The notes under the pieces: model-generated
Database searches by the model: none
Told to the model about the DNA's origin: nothing
What the model saw: the letters and a program-made list of their open reading frames with translations, nothing else
Origin: Acorus gramineus
Taxonomy: Eukaryota > Streptophyta > Magnoliopsida > Acorales > Acoraceae
NCBI GenBank assembly: GCA_030737835.1
Contig: CM060857.1
Location: forward strand, 6,202,746 to 6,266,745
DNA length: 64,000 nucleotides
Direction: 5' to 3'
Made by a program: the position numbers and the translations under genes
In this document: one piece after another, positions 9,181-20,100 of the stretch
Layout of the letters: every line of letters starts with the position of its first letter
How positions within the stretch are numbered: position 1 is the first letter of the stretch

Positions 9181-10457
9181 GATCCGGAACTTCGTACGAG
9201 CCTTTCGTATGGAGACTGCACTATGTACCAGCTTATGATTGACCGCCATAACAGGATTCCCGTTGTGCAGCCCCAGTAGTCCAAACCCAGTCCCCACCTA
9301 TCAGCCATAGTGTTGGACAATCACCGTGAAAGGCGCAAACCCCCACGGTAGAGGGGATCACACTGCAAGTTTTGGAACTCTACCCGAACGGAGTGCGAGT
9401 CCCTGATCGAGGACCAGCTCCGAGATAGTATACACCCGGTTCATCTGGATATGTGCCGCCTCGGCAAGCTTCTTATAATTTCAATTCTCAACCAATACCC
9501 GCCCCCGTGCCGACACAACAAAACCCAGTAATCCAAAATCCTATAATCCAAAAACCTATCAGGCCCCTCCCCCCATACACAGGACAAGTACCCGAGCCCA
9601 TCTCAATTCATCCCATAAAGGGAGGTCCCATCCGACCATTGAACCATTTCTCCCAGGCACAACCTAGTCAGACATATGACAATAGAGCCAGGGTTCTTCT
9701 TGCCTATCCCTCTGCTCCACCGAGGATGCAAGCCTTTGTTCCCCAACAATCATCCCAAAGAACATAAACCGCTATTCCACCCCCATCGACCTATGAGTCT
9801 CCAGCACCTGAAATTATTGAATCTGCAGAATGTCCCAAGCAAGACTCTGACGATGGTGAAGAGTTTTTGGATGGAGAACTATCGGAACTCTTTTACCCTA
9901 CTCCAATACAACCTGAATCCATCATCCAAGCCTTACAACCGATTGAATCTGAATACCCATTGTCTCTACCTGCTCAAGATCAAATCATATAAATGCCCAT
10001 CAAACCTATCTTGGTCATCTCAAGTAACTCACTTTCTCGCTCATTAGATTTGGAGATTGACAAAGATCTTGTGCATGTTCTCAAATCAGAACCACTCATA
10101 TATAAAAATGCACAATTTGAGGGAGTAGTCAAGCCATCCCAATTGCCAGATCCACTCGACTTGCCATCCCATCTGTCGGAAGAGCCCCCTCCTTTAGACT
10201 CCCCCGCCATATCCAAATCAACTATTGCAAATCTAATCCATAAGCACCTGATTGCACCAATAGATGAGCCTTTACCCCCACCATCATTATGGCCTCAACA
10301 TTATGCTGAACTGTGCCCTCTTGCACCTGTTCAGTCAGTAGTCACCCTTGCGACTTGCTTTTCCATATCCACATCTTTATTGACTGACCCCCCTTTGAGG
10401 AAAGATTCTCTTCCTGTTAAGGGTCTATGGCAGGTCAAGCGCCATTCGCGCTTTTGA
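9181..10457 (+). pseudogene. gag C-terminal / linker part of the Tat/Ogre-like element (broken)
   Basis: The frame interrupted at 5648 resumes directly (DPELRTSLSYGDCTMYQLM) and stops at a TAG near 9280. Proline-rich, low-complexity coding follows at 9453-9767 (repeated PVIQNPIIQKPIRPLPPY) and 9790-10457 in other frames, typical of the poorly conserved region between capsid and protease in this lineage. I see no zinc knuckle and no protease active site, and essentially all of protease, reverse transcriptase and RNase H is absent before the integrase end. A large deletion is the simplest reading. Confidence 0.6.
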
Positions 10458-10478
10458 CGGCATTTAAGCTTTCATATA

Positions 10479-11049
10479 TTGATAGATGCTGTCATAATAG
10501 ATGCTGAGCAACAATGGTTGAGAAGGCATCAAACGCTCTTCAAGATAGAGGAGAATCAATACACAATCAATGGAACATCAGATAACTCAAGTATCATTCC
10601 CTTCAGATCCTTCAATTTGAGCCTCCATAGAGGACTCACCCTGCACTATCATTCCTGGAGGCCACCCTTCAGTGCTACATATACTCAATTCTCATACTGC
10701 TTTATTTCTAGCCCCTTTACATGCTTTATAAAACAAAACAAAAAAATATAACAAATCCAAAAAAACAGAGATTAAGAGCTGTAGACCATGCCCAGGCCTA
10801 CCAAAGGAGAGTGACAAGGGCATTTGAAAAGAAAGTAATAGAGAGAAGATTTAAAATTGGGGAGATGGTACTTAAGCAAATCATGCCATCAAGACAGCCT
10901 CATCCAAAAGGCAAGCTGCAACCCATATGGGAGGGACCCTATGTGATCACCCATGCCTACTCCAGGAATGCCTACCGCTTGGTGGATGCCGAAAGAGTCA
11001 AAATCTCAGGTTTGTGGAATGCACTTTATCTAAAGAAATTCCATGCATA
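10479..11049 (+). pseudogene. Integrase C-terminal end of the Tat/Ogre-like gypsy element
   Basis: Two pieces of one domain are seen. At 10479-10560 there is MIDAVIIDAEQQWLRRHQ; after about 210 bp of unrelated sequence, 10776-11049 reads AVDHAQAYQRRVTRAFEKKV, then FKIGEMVLK, WEGPYVI and YLKKFHA with a stop at 11047-11049. The order (helical linker, RFxxGDxVLK-type strand, GKLxPxWEGPYxI motif, final LKKF) is the usual end of plant gypsy pol. The catalytic core is missing, so the fragment is non-functional. It lies on the + strand in line with the gag at 4777. Confidence 0.75.
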
Positions 11050-12327
11050 AAAACTATCAATACTTGAGGAATATTATTCTTTCTTCCTACGAATTCTAGC
11101 ATTTAGTGCTTGATGATAGAATTATAAAACTCTCAAAGATTACTTGTATTTTTCTTGAACTCATACTCGCCAATCATACTACCTCCATCACACAAGTAAG
11201 ACTTAGGAATCGGTCTACCTGATAAAAGGAAAAATTGTCTACCCTGTAGACTAGGACAATTTTTTAAACCCCAAAGTATCTCCCCTTTATTCTCACTCTC
11301 ATTCGTATCAACCCAAGGACAAAATGAGGAATTACCGTGGACCTAGCATATGTCCCAAAACTGGCTCTGGCACTATACAAACACTTCTAGAGGGGAAGAA
11401 GAAAAGAACAGGGGTGAAAAACAGAAAAGCCCCCCCCCCCCTCTCAAAACCAAAAAAAAAAAAAAAAAGGTAATGGAAGGCCAACAAAAGAAAATACACC
11501 CAAACAAACGGATATACTCTTGAGCAACGGCCCAATCGCCTACAAACAGTATACACTGAACAAAAGGCTATACTAGTACACATCCAAACAAACGGATTCT
11601 ACTCTCCACCCAAAAACATGGGTACACGCCCGGTGGGCTGTACTCTCCACCCAAATAAAGAAGTGGTAAAAAGAAGAAAGCCAGAGGGACCTAGAAAGTA
11701 GGACATATGCCAGACTGGGAAATTCTAAAAAAATTACCCCAAGGAAGATATTACTCTCACCCCCTTGACCCCCTCTTTTATTTTTCCTGCAAAGGGAAAA
11801 AATTGAACTATGTCTACTTGGAAAGGCAAAATTTCAGTCAAAGGAAGGTCTTCACCTAGGTTTACAAACACACACACTCACATGAGTTCATTTAAAGTCT
11901 TGCTTGTCTAAAGGAAGCTTATTTGACTTGATTCCTGGTAAATTCATGGATTTCCCAACATGTTTAGAATAATATGATAAAGCATTTAAGAACCATGAAC
12001 TTGAGAAATTGACACCTAAAGCCAATACCTTTCAAATACAATCATGGTTTAGACATAGGTGACCATGAGGACCCCTCTTCATAGACTTGATGGTGTCTTT
12101 TTCTTTAGGAAATTGAAAACAATGCCCTCTCACATGAAAAATCAATTGAAGAATTAAAATGCACTCTTATGTAACTCACACTTATGCATAAGCTTGTATT
12201 TGTCTTTTCCAAAATGCTTAGGCGTTCAATTTTCTTAAGATGTCACAATTAGCTCCCCCATACCAAAGGAAAATTGCCCCTATTACTCTCATTTTATGCC
12301 CTTCCCCACATACTTAAAGAGGAAAAT
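11050..12327. other. Presumed 3' untranslated region of the gypsy element; no gene
   Basis: AT-rich DNA with a C-run/A-run pair at 11431-11468 and short repeats of CAAACAAACGGAT and TACTCTCCACCC between 11500 and 11660. No LTR border, promoter or coding sequence could be recognised. It follows the pol stop and ends where the A-family LTR fragment begins. Confidence 0.4.
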
Positions 12328-13435
12328 TGTCACGCCCCAGGACGGCCGTCCCCGAGACGTGGCAATAATAAAATATCAGCTATCAATACCTGAGGTCAAT
12401 AAAGACTCCAACAACAACACACAAGGTGGCAAAGCAAGGATAATGATAACTGACTGAAAAGCGGAAGCATAATATATAAACAATGTCTGTAAATCAAAAA
12501 CATTATTACAGACTCGAATACACAATCAATGTCATGTGAGAGCCAAGTCTAGACCAAAGAAAATACAACCTGTGCCACATGCACGATTTACAATACATAC
12601 AATGACTCTAGGACTGCTGACAGCCTCGCACTCGCCACCCGCCAGAAGAACGCTCCACGCCCATAAGACCACGCCACAGGAAAGCTCCAGCTCCACGCCC
12701 AACACTGCCCCTGAAAAGAAACAGTATGCGAGGGGTGAGCTACAAGCTCAGTGAGTGGCTGGAAACCAATCACCATACAACAGTTCAATACATAAACCAT
12801 TTCCTTTCAAGGAAAACATGGGTGGAAACCCATGGATAACAGGGTCACGCGGCAGCGCGACCAACCTCACCCTCACCCTCACTCCCGGAGGGAGACTCTT
12901 GGGACTTTTGGGGAGAGACCATACCGTTGGTCGAGGAGACCCGGGATTACTGGTCTACACAACACTACTGGATCATCTACATCGAGATAACTGACCCACG
13001 ATGTCTTTCAACATCGATACACAGCCGGACCCAACAACTATGGGAACGGACGAACAACGAATGGGTCACGCGGCGATGTGTCTTCACCTCATCCTCACCC
13101 TCACCCCCGGAGGTGACATAGGACTTTTGGAAGAGACTTAGACTGTTCTACACCCTTGGTCCACCGGTAGCCCTTTCCCCCACGTAGCCTCTACCTGGTA
13201 TACTCCCACGATCAGTACGCTCCCGAATGCATCGGTGGTACCTACGGATGGGAGCCCTCTGTCAGGACAGCTGTAATCGCCGGGGAGTCCCTACATCGGA
13301 TCCAACGAAGGGGAGAACGAACCCACGCTCGCAACATCATTCGTTAACCCTCTCCCGGGTAGCCTCTACCTGGTATACTCCCACGATCAGTACGCTCCCG
13401 AATGCATCAGTGGTACCTACGGATGGGAGCCCTCT
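12328..13435 (-). mobile_element. A-family LTR fragment (element 3' border present)
   Basis: It starts TGTCACGCCCCAGGACGG and aligns with the first ~1.1 kb of the LTR at 24423, including the TTTCTTTTCAG acceptor (- strand, 12712/12711). It breaks off at about 13435 in the middle of GGATGGGAGCCCTCT and is joined to a piece of B-family LTR. No target duplication can be matched across the block. Confidence 0.85.
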
Positions 13436-13516
13436 TTTCTCTTTTTTTTGAGGCCTCCCAACAGCAGCCAAAGCGGACACCCAACCCCCCCCCCCCCCAG
13501 AAAACGATACCGACAG
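13436..13516 (+). repeat. Short B-family LTR fragment at the centre of an inverted repeat
   Basis: About 80 bp (GAGGCCTCCCAACAGCAGCC... to AAAACGATACCGACA) match 752-832 and, reverse-complemented, ~38080-38150. It separates the two inverted A-family LTR pieces. Confidence 0.8.
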
Positions 13517-13689
13517 TCACGTGACCATTTTACCTGTCCAGTATACTCCGGGGTAAGTTATGCCTAACGCTTTGAGATATCGTACTGACATCTCTACCTC
13601 GTAGCAGAGGGACTGGTTGTATTATGTTATCAAGTAACACCAAGTGTTATGGTTAACCTTTGTTTTCTCCCCGGGTGTCCGAGGAGTTT

Positions 13690-14485
13690 CCCTTCCGGGG
13701 CTGGAACGGAGGTGAGGTGAAGTCATGTTGCTACGTGACCCATTCGTTTGTTCGTTTCTTCCAATAGTTATTGGGTCAAGTTATGTATCGATGTTGATAG
13801 ACATCGGTGGGCAGTTATCTCGTTGTAGATAATTCAGTAGTGTTGTGTGGACCAGTAATTCCGCGTCTCTTTGACAAACGGTATGGTCTCTCCCCAAGAG
13901 TCCCAAGAGTCTCCCTCTGGGAGTGAGGGTGAGGGTGAGGTTGGTCGCGCCGCCGCGTGACCTTGTTATCTGTTGGGTTTTCACCCATGTTTTCCTTTTA
14001 AGGAAAAACCCTTGTCATTCAATTGTTGTATTGGTGCTTGGCTTCTTGCCACTCACTGAGCTTGTAGCTCACCACTCGCGTACTGTTTCTTTTATAGGGG
14101 CGGTGTCGGGCGTGGAGCTGGAGCTTCCCTATGGCGTGGTCTTGTGTGCGCGAAACGTCCCGTCTGGCGATTGGCGAGTGCGAGGCTGTCAGCAGTCCTA
14201 GTGTCATTTATGCATTGAGAAATCATGCGTGTTGCACTAGTTGTATTTTATTTGGACTAGACTTGACTCTCAAGGATAGTGATTGTGTATTCGAGTCTGT
14301 AATAATGTTTTGGGTTACAGACTTATTGGTATTTTTATGCTTTCGCATTTTCAGTTAAGCTATCAGTTATTATTGTTTTGCCAGCCTTGTATGTTATATA
14401 TATTGGCGTCGTTGTTGACCTCTTGTATAATTACTGATATTTATATATTGCCACGTCTCGGGGACGGCCACCCTGGGGCATGACA
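13690..14485 (+). mobile_element. A-family LTR fragment in inverted orientation
   Basis: The stretch is the reverse complement of about the first 760 bp of the fragment at 12328 and ends CCCTGGGGCATGACA at 14485. The GTTTCTTTTATAG acceptor-like site is at 14097. 13517-13690 between the B piece and this fragment shows only weak similarity to the LTR interior. Together with 12328-13435 it makes a large imperfect palindrome. Confidence 0.82.
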
Positions 14486-14742
14486 GAAACTTTCAGAAAG
14501 TTATATGGATTTTTATAAAGAAAAAAAATATATATATATAAATATTAGCGAACTTTCAAGAGGTGTATGATTTTTTTCTAAAAAAAAAAAAAATTTGATC
14601 TCAATCAACATGAGAACGGCAAAACTTACTTACAAGCCACCACATGCAGTCTTGTCATTTATTTAAAATGTGCATAGTTAAAAGAATTGGTTATATAAGT
14701 AGGGTCACATAATTAAAACTCTATTAGTAATTATCCAGCATA

Positions 14743-14927
14743 TTGTCTAACCCGCGCTTGGCGCGGTAGTTTAGGACATCTCTTATCATATGGGAATGTG
14801 GGTTCGAATCCAGCCATAGATAGGAAGAAGGGAAAAAAAAAAACAGATCAACCGTTTGAGCTATGTGATTGTGGGCTATGCCACTGTCTGTGTCGCCCAA
14901 TACGGGCCTATATATTAAAAATAAAAA
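14743..14927 (+). mobile_element. tRNA-derived SINE with 13-bp target duplication
   Basis: A pol III A-box-like sequence (TTGGCGCGGTAGTTTAGG) and a textbook B box (GGGTTCGAATCC, about 14810) lie ~40 bp apart near the 5' end. The 3' end is A/T-rich (TATTAAAAATAAAAA). The flanks ATTATCCAGCATA (14730-14742) and ATTACTCAGCATA (14928-14940) agree at 11 of 13 positions. Length (185 bp) and layout fit a plant SINE; it is not an intact tRNA gene because no acceptor stem closes. Confidence 0.75.
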
Positions 14928-14992
14928 ATTACTCAGCATACTAAAACTTGGTTGGAGAATAGTTACTATATGATATTAAAAAATATGAAAAA

Positions 14993-15499
14993 GGAAAAAA
15001 TCCATACAACCGCCTGAAATTAGACTGAAATTTATATAACTCTCTAATTTTTCTTAAAATCCGTATAACCCCTGAAAACACCTACTAAATCTAAATAACC
15101 CCTTAAATAAAAATTTTGTTAATAGATGATGAATATTTTGTGAATATTTCGTTTGATTAACCCTGACTGAAAACACATTATCCTAAAAAAATCATTACAA
15201 TGTATTAAAAATGTGAAAAATCCTATGAAAATAACGATTTTACCTTCTCTTGATATATTATAAAACCCTATCCAGAGGGATAAAATCATCATTTATATAA
15301 GATTTTTCATATTTTTAACACATTATAAGATTTTTTTTTTTATATATACTATGTAATCTATCAGAGTTAACCAAACATAATATTCACAAATATTCATCAT
15401 CTGTAAATGTAAATTTCATTCAAGAGGTTATTTGAATTTTAAGAAAAGTCGAAGGATTATATGAATTTCAGTTAGTTTACAAGGATATGGATTTTTCCC
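14993..15499. mobile_element. Mutator-type MITE with long inverted repeats
   Basis: The ends read GGAAAAAATCCATACAACC and, on the other strand, GGGAAAAATCCATATCC; similarity of the two arms extends ~200 bp inward (TTTTCTTAAAATCCGTATAACC against TTTTCTTAAAATTCAAATAACC; TGATGAATATTTTGTGAATATT near the centre on both arms). It is flanked by an exact 9-bp duplication TATGAAAAA (14984-14992, 15500-15508), the size made by Mutator-like transposases. It has no coding capacity. Confidence 0.85.
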
Positions 15500-15508
15500 T
15501 ATGAAAAA

Positions 15509-16800
15509 AGCACACTTATCCTTATATGCATGATAGCTTCTAGAATGTTGATAAACTTTAGGAAAATGTTAAAGTTGTGTCATTTTTGTGTCGCTTTTGT
15601 AAATCACACGTTTTTTAATTTTTCTAATTTTTTTTAAGTATATATTTACTTAATAAAATATATTTTTATTAAAAGATATGCATTTTTTTTTTTACGAAAT
15701 GTTAAATGCATATGTTTTTAAGTTTGCTGTTATAAAATATACATTAACATAGTAAATATATACTACGCTAGGTAAAGGATCTACAAAAATGACTATCGCG
15801 CCGTAAACTTTATTTTTTGCAAAAAGAAAAAAAAAATCTTAACAGTTCCAGTTTTATGCTTTAATTTCTATGGACAATCATTGATTATGTAAGAATCTAG
15901 ATTTTAAAACGGATTATGTAAAAAACTCCCCACACCAACCCCCACCCAAAATTTTGGTAAAAACTACTTCAATAAAATTATTTAGTTACACAATTGCATT
16001 GAAATGAGTCTGTATGAAACCAATACAATAATACTATTTAATTACAAAATTACAAAAACAGTTTCTGCAAATACAAAAACTGTCCAATCATACAACCAAA
16101 CGCTACCTAAGAGTAAAAATTTTAAAAGGACGTTCACGGTTGATTTTCATCAAAGTCAGTTTTTTTTTACAATAGATTTTGAAAAAAGTCAACAACCAAT
16201 CCTGGTTTCTGCAAGGGTAAAAAGTTTGGAATAGGAAACATATCAGGAAATTTTCAAATTGGGAAAAAAATCAAATATATATAAGACCGATTATTATATT
16301 ATTGTCAAAAATCAAAATAATTTGTGAATAATTCACAAATAAAACATAAAAATAAGATTTAACAAATTAGATAATTCAGCAGATAATTCCCATATCATAT
16401 ACAAAATTATTGATTATTCTGTCAAATGTGTCACTACACACATGAACTGGGATTGACATAACCCAAAAAAAAACAAAACAATCATAAGAGATGTTTCATG
16501 TGTTCAGCCCACCAACAAATAACAGCACATAAAGGCATTAATCAAGCCAATCCAAACTTTGATCAAAATCTACTCTCCAATGTGGGCAATTATAAGCAAC
16601 TTCAACAAGATGCGCATTGAACTTTTGGCCTCCATAACCATATTCAAACTTTTCTGGGTCATAAAATTTAATCACAAATCAAAGTTTCAAGACTACATCA
16701 CATAAAAGAAAACGAGGATTGGAAGAAAATAATATTAAAAAAAAAAAAAAACAACCCACCTGCTAATACCCACAAACAGCTATCCGAACCATATTCTTCC
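15509..16800. other. AT-rich intergenic DNA; nothing recognised
   Basis: Homopolymer-rich AT DNA between the MITE and the 3' side of the PAT1 gene. The short open frames have no family resemblance. The last part (16800-17171) is probably PAT1 3'UTR and downstream sequence. Confidence 0.5.
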
Positions 16801-17171
16801 CAAAAGTCTTCATTTGTTTTCGAAGAACAGAGTGAACTTTTATTCTCGCAACAGAACCTGTACATTCCTATCTATCCCCTACAGACTTGTCTGGAGTTTT
16901 CAATGAGCAACCAAAATAAAGCTCCCTCTCCAGAAGATTAAAAAACAACAACTTCCAGACACAACTCCCACATAGGTATATCTCTCTCTAACAATGGTGC
17001 ATGTGATTTGGATATTTCATATAAGACGTGGAACTAAACCTGATGGAATAAAAAACAAAGCAGCACATCTGATGTAAATTTACCTGACTCCAATGGTGTT
17101 CCATTTTTAAGAGAGGGTGCAACTTGATGTTTCTAAATCGGGTGATCAACATTTCAGCTGGCAATGTTTCA

Positions 17172-20100
17172 TCAGCTGGGCACAAACTCGGAATTCAACT
17201 GCCCTCCGTTGCTCCCTCCGTGAGCATTAAAGCCAGTGACAGGCATAGACCTCTGAGCGAAATCCAGTAATAACTTACGTTGGTGCTCGTCCGTGTGGGG
17301 AAGGCTTGCCCTCAGAAGCTCAACAGGCATCTCCCGGCTAATAGCTCTTGTAGCCTCCAATCCAATAATAGGTGTGTTTGATGGTGACTGCAACAACAAT
17401 GAGTGCACTATGCTGTCATATTTGCTCAGACAATACTTTGTGAGCAACCCAAAGAAGGCGTCAAATGAAGCCTGCCAAAGAGCTCGGTTAGGCATGCTAA
17501 AGTTTCCCATGGCATGGGGATCAGTTAGAAGATCAGTGGCCCTCTCAAGAACGGATTTTATGATCAACGAAGCCCCATCTCCTGCAGAACTCCCAAGAGG
17601 ACGAAGTGGTGGCTGCTCTGAAGAACAAACTACAGCCGCAAGGCATGCACTCAGTGCGTTAAGGTCCATCCCTCGCACACATCCAGAAACAATCTGTGCA
17701 AGTTTGGTTGTTGTATCAGCTGCACTGGAGTCTGAGGGGAGGCCACCGAATAAGAACCGCAGATGGCGGAATATCGCCATGCATACAATCCGGGATAGAT
17801 CACTTCCTGGAAATAGGAGATTCAAAAAGCGTGAGAGGAGCTTCCGACCTTTTGGGAGCGACACCAGACGAAGAAAGACGAGATCATCCTTTGGGGCCAG
17901 TCCGACCGAGTGAGACCCACCCTTACCCGGGCTGAGCGGGTCAACCAGCTGGAGTGAGGCGGCAAGTCCTTCCAACAAAAGTTGGCGCCTCCGCCTAAGC
18001 TGGGACCCACCATCTTGTGGTTGGCTGAACTGTAAGAGCCGATCAGTATCGTCCACATCAAGCAGAAGGTACAGTCCATCTTCTATCGCAATCCTTGCAG
18101 CCAGCATTGGCTCCTGTTCGAGAGGCCTCTCTGAAGATTTCTGATCAAGTGCACCATCTCCTGGAGGATCGACTTCAAGGAGCGGGCGAGGCCTTCTTAT
18201 GGAGGAGAATGGGACCCGCCCAAGAGCCTCAACTTGGAGGTAAGCATGGGGTTCGTTGTTGGAACGTGCTCGAGAGGGAAGGTCTCGTAACACAGTTGGG
18301 CAGAAATGGTTTTTCAGTCTTGACCCAGAAGTTTTCTTAGCAATGCAAGCCTGGTGGTAGTAGTCATCTACATATGGATCATTAGTGTGGGTGGCAGCAT
18401 GTTGCATTCTAAGAATGCTCTCGATTTCATCAGCCGACATGTACTTGGACCTGAACTGTGGCCAACCATTATCACCTTTCTGGCTGCCACTGTCTGAAGA
18501 CTGTTGGGAGAACCGCATGTTCTGTCTCCCTCTCTGTGATGGCTTTGATCGTTGGTCTCTCATCTCGGCCATCCCAAGCATCGCTTCATATTTACTGATA
18601 AGATGAGGGGGTGGTGGATGAGGACCAAATAATTGAGATTGCAAAGCTGAGAAATGTAACCGCTGCTGTTGCTGCTGAGAGAATAACTGTGGGGGAATGA
18701 GACCATTTGGTCGGGGAAACATATTCGGCAAGAGATTTAAGTGATCCCCTGGAAAAAGGTTAGCCTGGTTCAGCCAGTGATTCGGTGACTGACTGTTGCT
18801 CATGGGGAGGCCAGGGCGTGGAAACTGAGGCATATTCCCCCCGTAGTGTAACCTATGAGGAGGTCCTGCCAGATGAAGCTGAGGATTGGAGAAGGGAGAA
18901 ATATTTGGTGGAGAAAAAGGCATCTGGGGTCCTGAAGTGAGTGATGGGATGTTCGGATGACGTGCATGGCTCGGTGAAGCCTGGGATCGGCCACCAGGGG
19001 GTGGATAGGAAGTGAAATTTGATTTGGGTATGAGAATGGGCTCACTGGAGCTGTGCTGCTGCAGTGGCTGCTCAGGGTATGAAGATGTCCTGTACAATGG
19101 TTTGGATTCAGCAAGACGAGCAGAAGAAGATTGTGGCTGCGACCACCATCGCTTGCCTTCCTGGACATTTTCAGCATCTGAAATTTGCTGATCCAACCAA
19201 GTAGGAAAGTCTGGATCTTGGCCCCAATCTGCGGTGGAGGAACCTGGGAACGTGATGCGGTTATCATTTTTACTATGCTTGAATTAAAGAGAATAAAGAA
19301 GGATTCATTTGAATTGAAAGCAAACAAATTCAGTACCCACTGACATGTATATGCAGTCATATAGTAAAGCTAAACAATGCAATCTTTCTATTGAGATTAA
19401 AAGATAACAAAGTAAAACAGCTAATTTGCATTACCAAGCTCATATAAGCAACGTTGTCCTACAGTTGCACTCACAATTTGGTAATAGAACAAATAAAAAA
19501 AATATGTAGACATATAAGCTGGACATGTTTCTCTGTAGCTAATAAAGGAAGAAGGAAAACCAGATTACAGCCAAAAAATCATTTGTAACGACAATTAAAG
19601 AAAACACAATCTTCAATACCAAATGCATTATGATTCATGGAAGACCATGCCATATTTAGGTTTATTGATCTTTTTCAATATATTCTCAAGTAGTCCAGTG
19701 TCAAGTCAATTTAAAAGACTTCCCCTTATTGATCTTCCTGATATCAGGAAATAAAGATAAAGTTGTTGGCATGGCATGCATATATAAACAAACAAGTACA
19801 TAAATTGATATTTCTTAGAAAAGTATTCTGATAACAGGCAGCACAGCCATTATTAGGGCTGTTGAAGTTGAAGAAGAAAATAAGTAAGTTGAAGTTGAAT
19901 TATTTGAATAAACCAAAAAAAAACATTTGGAAGTTGAAGAAGAAAATAAGTAAAACCAAGCTAGAAATCCATGTAACGAAGTTAATCTTTGATTGCTTTC
20001 CACGTTCCAATTGCTAAATGGTAGCTCCAAATTTCAATAATTAAGAAGAAATTTGTAACAGGTACTCACTTTCTCTAGAAAAAGATCCTCTGTCACCAAT

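Noticed and set aside
12328-14485. Claiming a transposition event for the head-to-head LTR block
   Set aside because: The flanking bases (AAAAT and GAAAC) are not a duplication; kept only as an observation.
17293-18606. Several + strand frames of 70-200 codons
   Set aside because: They are antisense shadows of PAT1 exon 5.
19865-19955. Direct repeat of GAAGTTGAAGAAGAAAATAAG in PAT1 intron 4
   Set aside because: A two-copy simple-sequence duplication in an intron with no sign of function.
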